Below are positions 13,759 through 14,483 of a stretch of 14,483 bases of DNA, one piece after another. The stretch lies in the NCBI GenBank assembly GCA_049644265.1, contig JBARRO010000149.1:1-14483 (forward strand). Reading direction: 5' to 3'. Within the stretch, counting starts at the first letter, position 1, and the number at the start of each line of letters is the position of its first letter. The position numbers and the translations under genes are program-made. The DNA is from JBARRO01 sp049644265 (GTDB lineage: Bacteria > Bacteroidota > Ignavibacteria > UBA10030). Below the pieces are notes generated by a model. The model searched no databases. It was given only the letters and a program-made list of their open reading frames with translations, and was not told the DNA's origin.

Positions 13759-14483
13759 ATGAAACTTCCCCAGCCAAAATCGCCAACAAAAATCTCGGGC
13801 CTTCCCAAATCAGACGCCACCGTCGCCGTGGTCAGAACGACTCCCGCAACGATCCTGGACGACATTCAGCGGGCAATGAATCTCGCGGGTGTCAAACGAT
13901 CGCTCGACGCGCACGCGACGACGATTCTCAAGGATAATATTTCCTGGCATTTCCCGTTTCCCGGAGCGAACTCGACGCCGTGGCAGCTGGAAGGGACAAT
14001 CCTCGGACTGCAACAAAACGGATTTAAGGACCTGGTATGCGTTCAGAACAAAACGGTCGTCACCGATGCATTCAAGGGAGAAGACCTCAACAAATACACG
14101 CCGCTGTTCAGGAAATACAATATCCCGGTGAAGTTCAATTTCCGTGAACAGGACATGCGTTGGGTGGAGTACAAGCCCAGGACGCCCATGCTGGTGTTGG
14201 ATCAGATCTATCATGAAGGAATCAGGATTCCCGAATACTTCTCCGGGAAGAACATCGTCCACCTTCCGACAACGAAGTGTCATATCTACACCACCACCAC
14301 CGGAGCGATGAAGAACGCCTTCGGAGGACTCCTGAATACCCACAGGCATTATACGCATTCGTGGATTCATGAAACGCTCGTCGATCTGCTCGCAATTCAG
14401 AAGGAAATCCACACCGGGATCTTTGCAGTCATGGATGGTACCACGGCGGGGAACGGACCCGGACCACGCACGATGTATCCGGA
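13759..14483 (+). CDS. DUF362 domain protein, 3' end beyond the window
   Basis: The frame from ATG 13759 is open to the right edge, giving 241 visible residues with no stop. It matches the DUF362 (COG2006) family. The marks are the K-x-H element in LPTTKCHIYTTTTGAMKNAF (169-188), the following His-rich helix (THRHYTHSWIHETLVDLLAI) and the loop MDGTTAGNGPGPR (225-237). DUF362 proteins are often annotated as uncharacterised or ferredoxin-linked; some carry a C-terminal 4Fe-4S domain, which would be off the end here. The usual K-T-H is K-C-H in this copy. Only 3 bases separate it from the UbiA-family stop, so the two are almost certainly co-translated. The function is unknown, and I see no signal peptide in the first 40 residues. 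Confidence 0.88.
   Translation, partial: MKLPQPKSPTKISGLPKSDATVAVVRTTPATILDDIQRAMNLAGVKRSLDAHATTILKDNISWHFPFPGANSTPWQLEGTILGLQQNGFKDLVCVQNKTVVTDAFKGEDLNKYTPLFRKYNIPVKFNFREQDMRWVEYKPRTPMLVLDQIYHEGIRIPEYFSGKNIVHLPTTKCHIYTTTTGAMKNAFGGLLNTHRHYTHSWIHETLVDLLAIQKEIHTGIFAVMDGTTAGNGPGPRTMYP

Noticed and set aside
1..14483. CRISPR arrays, insertion sequences, tRNA or rRNA genes, phage genes
   Set aside because: I saw no regularly spaced repeats, transposase motifs, cloverleaf-like sequences or rRNA-like stretches by reading; a covariance-model scan could still reveal a small RNA in 4741-5101.

Overview
The window is bacterial chromosome with every recognisable gene on the + strand. The mix is a lipoprotein lytic transglycosylase, two small outer-membrane beta-barrels, a Fe-S type PurF, a decaprenyl-phosphate phosphoribosyltransferase-like UbiA protein and a two-subunit-type B12 mutase. 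Four upstream regions also carry a TTG-N20-TAnnTT promoter pattern. Together these suggest a Gram-negative of the Bacteroidota/Ignavibacteria/Chlorobi (FCB) lineage. That is inference from gene style and promoter shape; no rRNA or other phylogenetic marker was analysed.

Layout. (1) 1-2017: an RpiB/LacAB-family protein whose usual catalytic Cys is Asp and whose frame stays open to the left edge, then a DUF167 protein overlapping a phosphodiester glycosidase (NAGPA domain). (2) 2018-3005: a short gap holding a small ORF broken by an in-frame amber codon and a promoter candidate, then a lipoprotein lytic transglycosylase. (3) 3088-4735: two outer-membrane beta-barrel genes, each with its own promoter and a strong ribosome binding site, closed by a strong intrinsic terminator. 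(4) 4741-5137: about 400 bases with no supported gene, ending in a promoter that nearly abuts the purF GTG start. (5) 5138-14483: a tight run of purF, pgsA, ftsY, dipeptide epimerase, mutL, acyl-CoA mutase large subunit, a UbiA-family phosphoribosyltransferase and a DUF362 protein cut by the right edge. Most junctions are ATGA overlaps or gaps of a few bases.

How the genes fit together. The last block looks like one long mixed housekeeping operon: purine synthesis, phospholipid synthesis, co-translational membrane targeting, peptidoglycan peptide recycling, mismatch repair and acyl-CoA rearrangement. The lytic transglycosylase and the epimerase could act at opposite ends of murein turnover. 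The mutase is more informative than its usual label suggests: residues at the substrate-specificity positions match isobutyryl-CoA mutase, not methylmalonyl-CoA mutase.

I found no CRISPR array, insertion sequence, tRNA or rRNA, and no wholly new multi-gene system. The points most worth checking are the mutase specificity residues, the altered RpiB active site, the possible leaderless purF mRNA and the shared promoter architecture.
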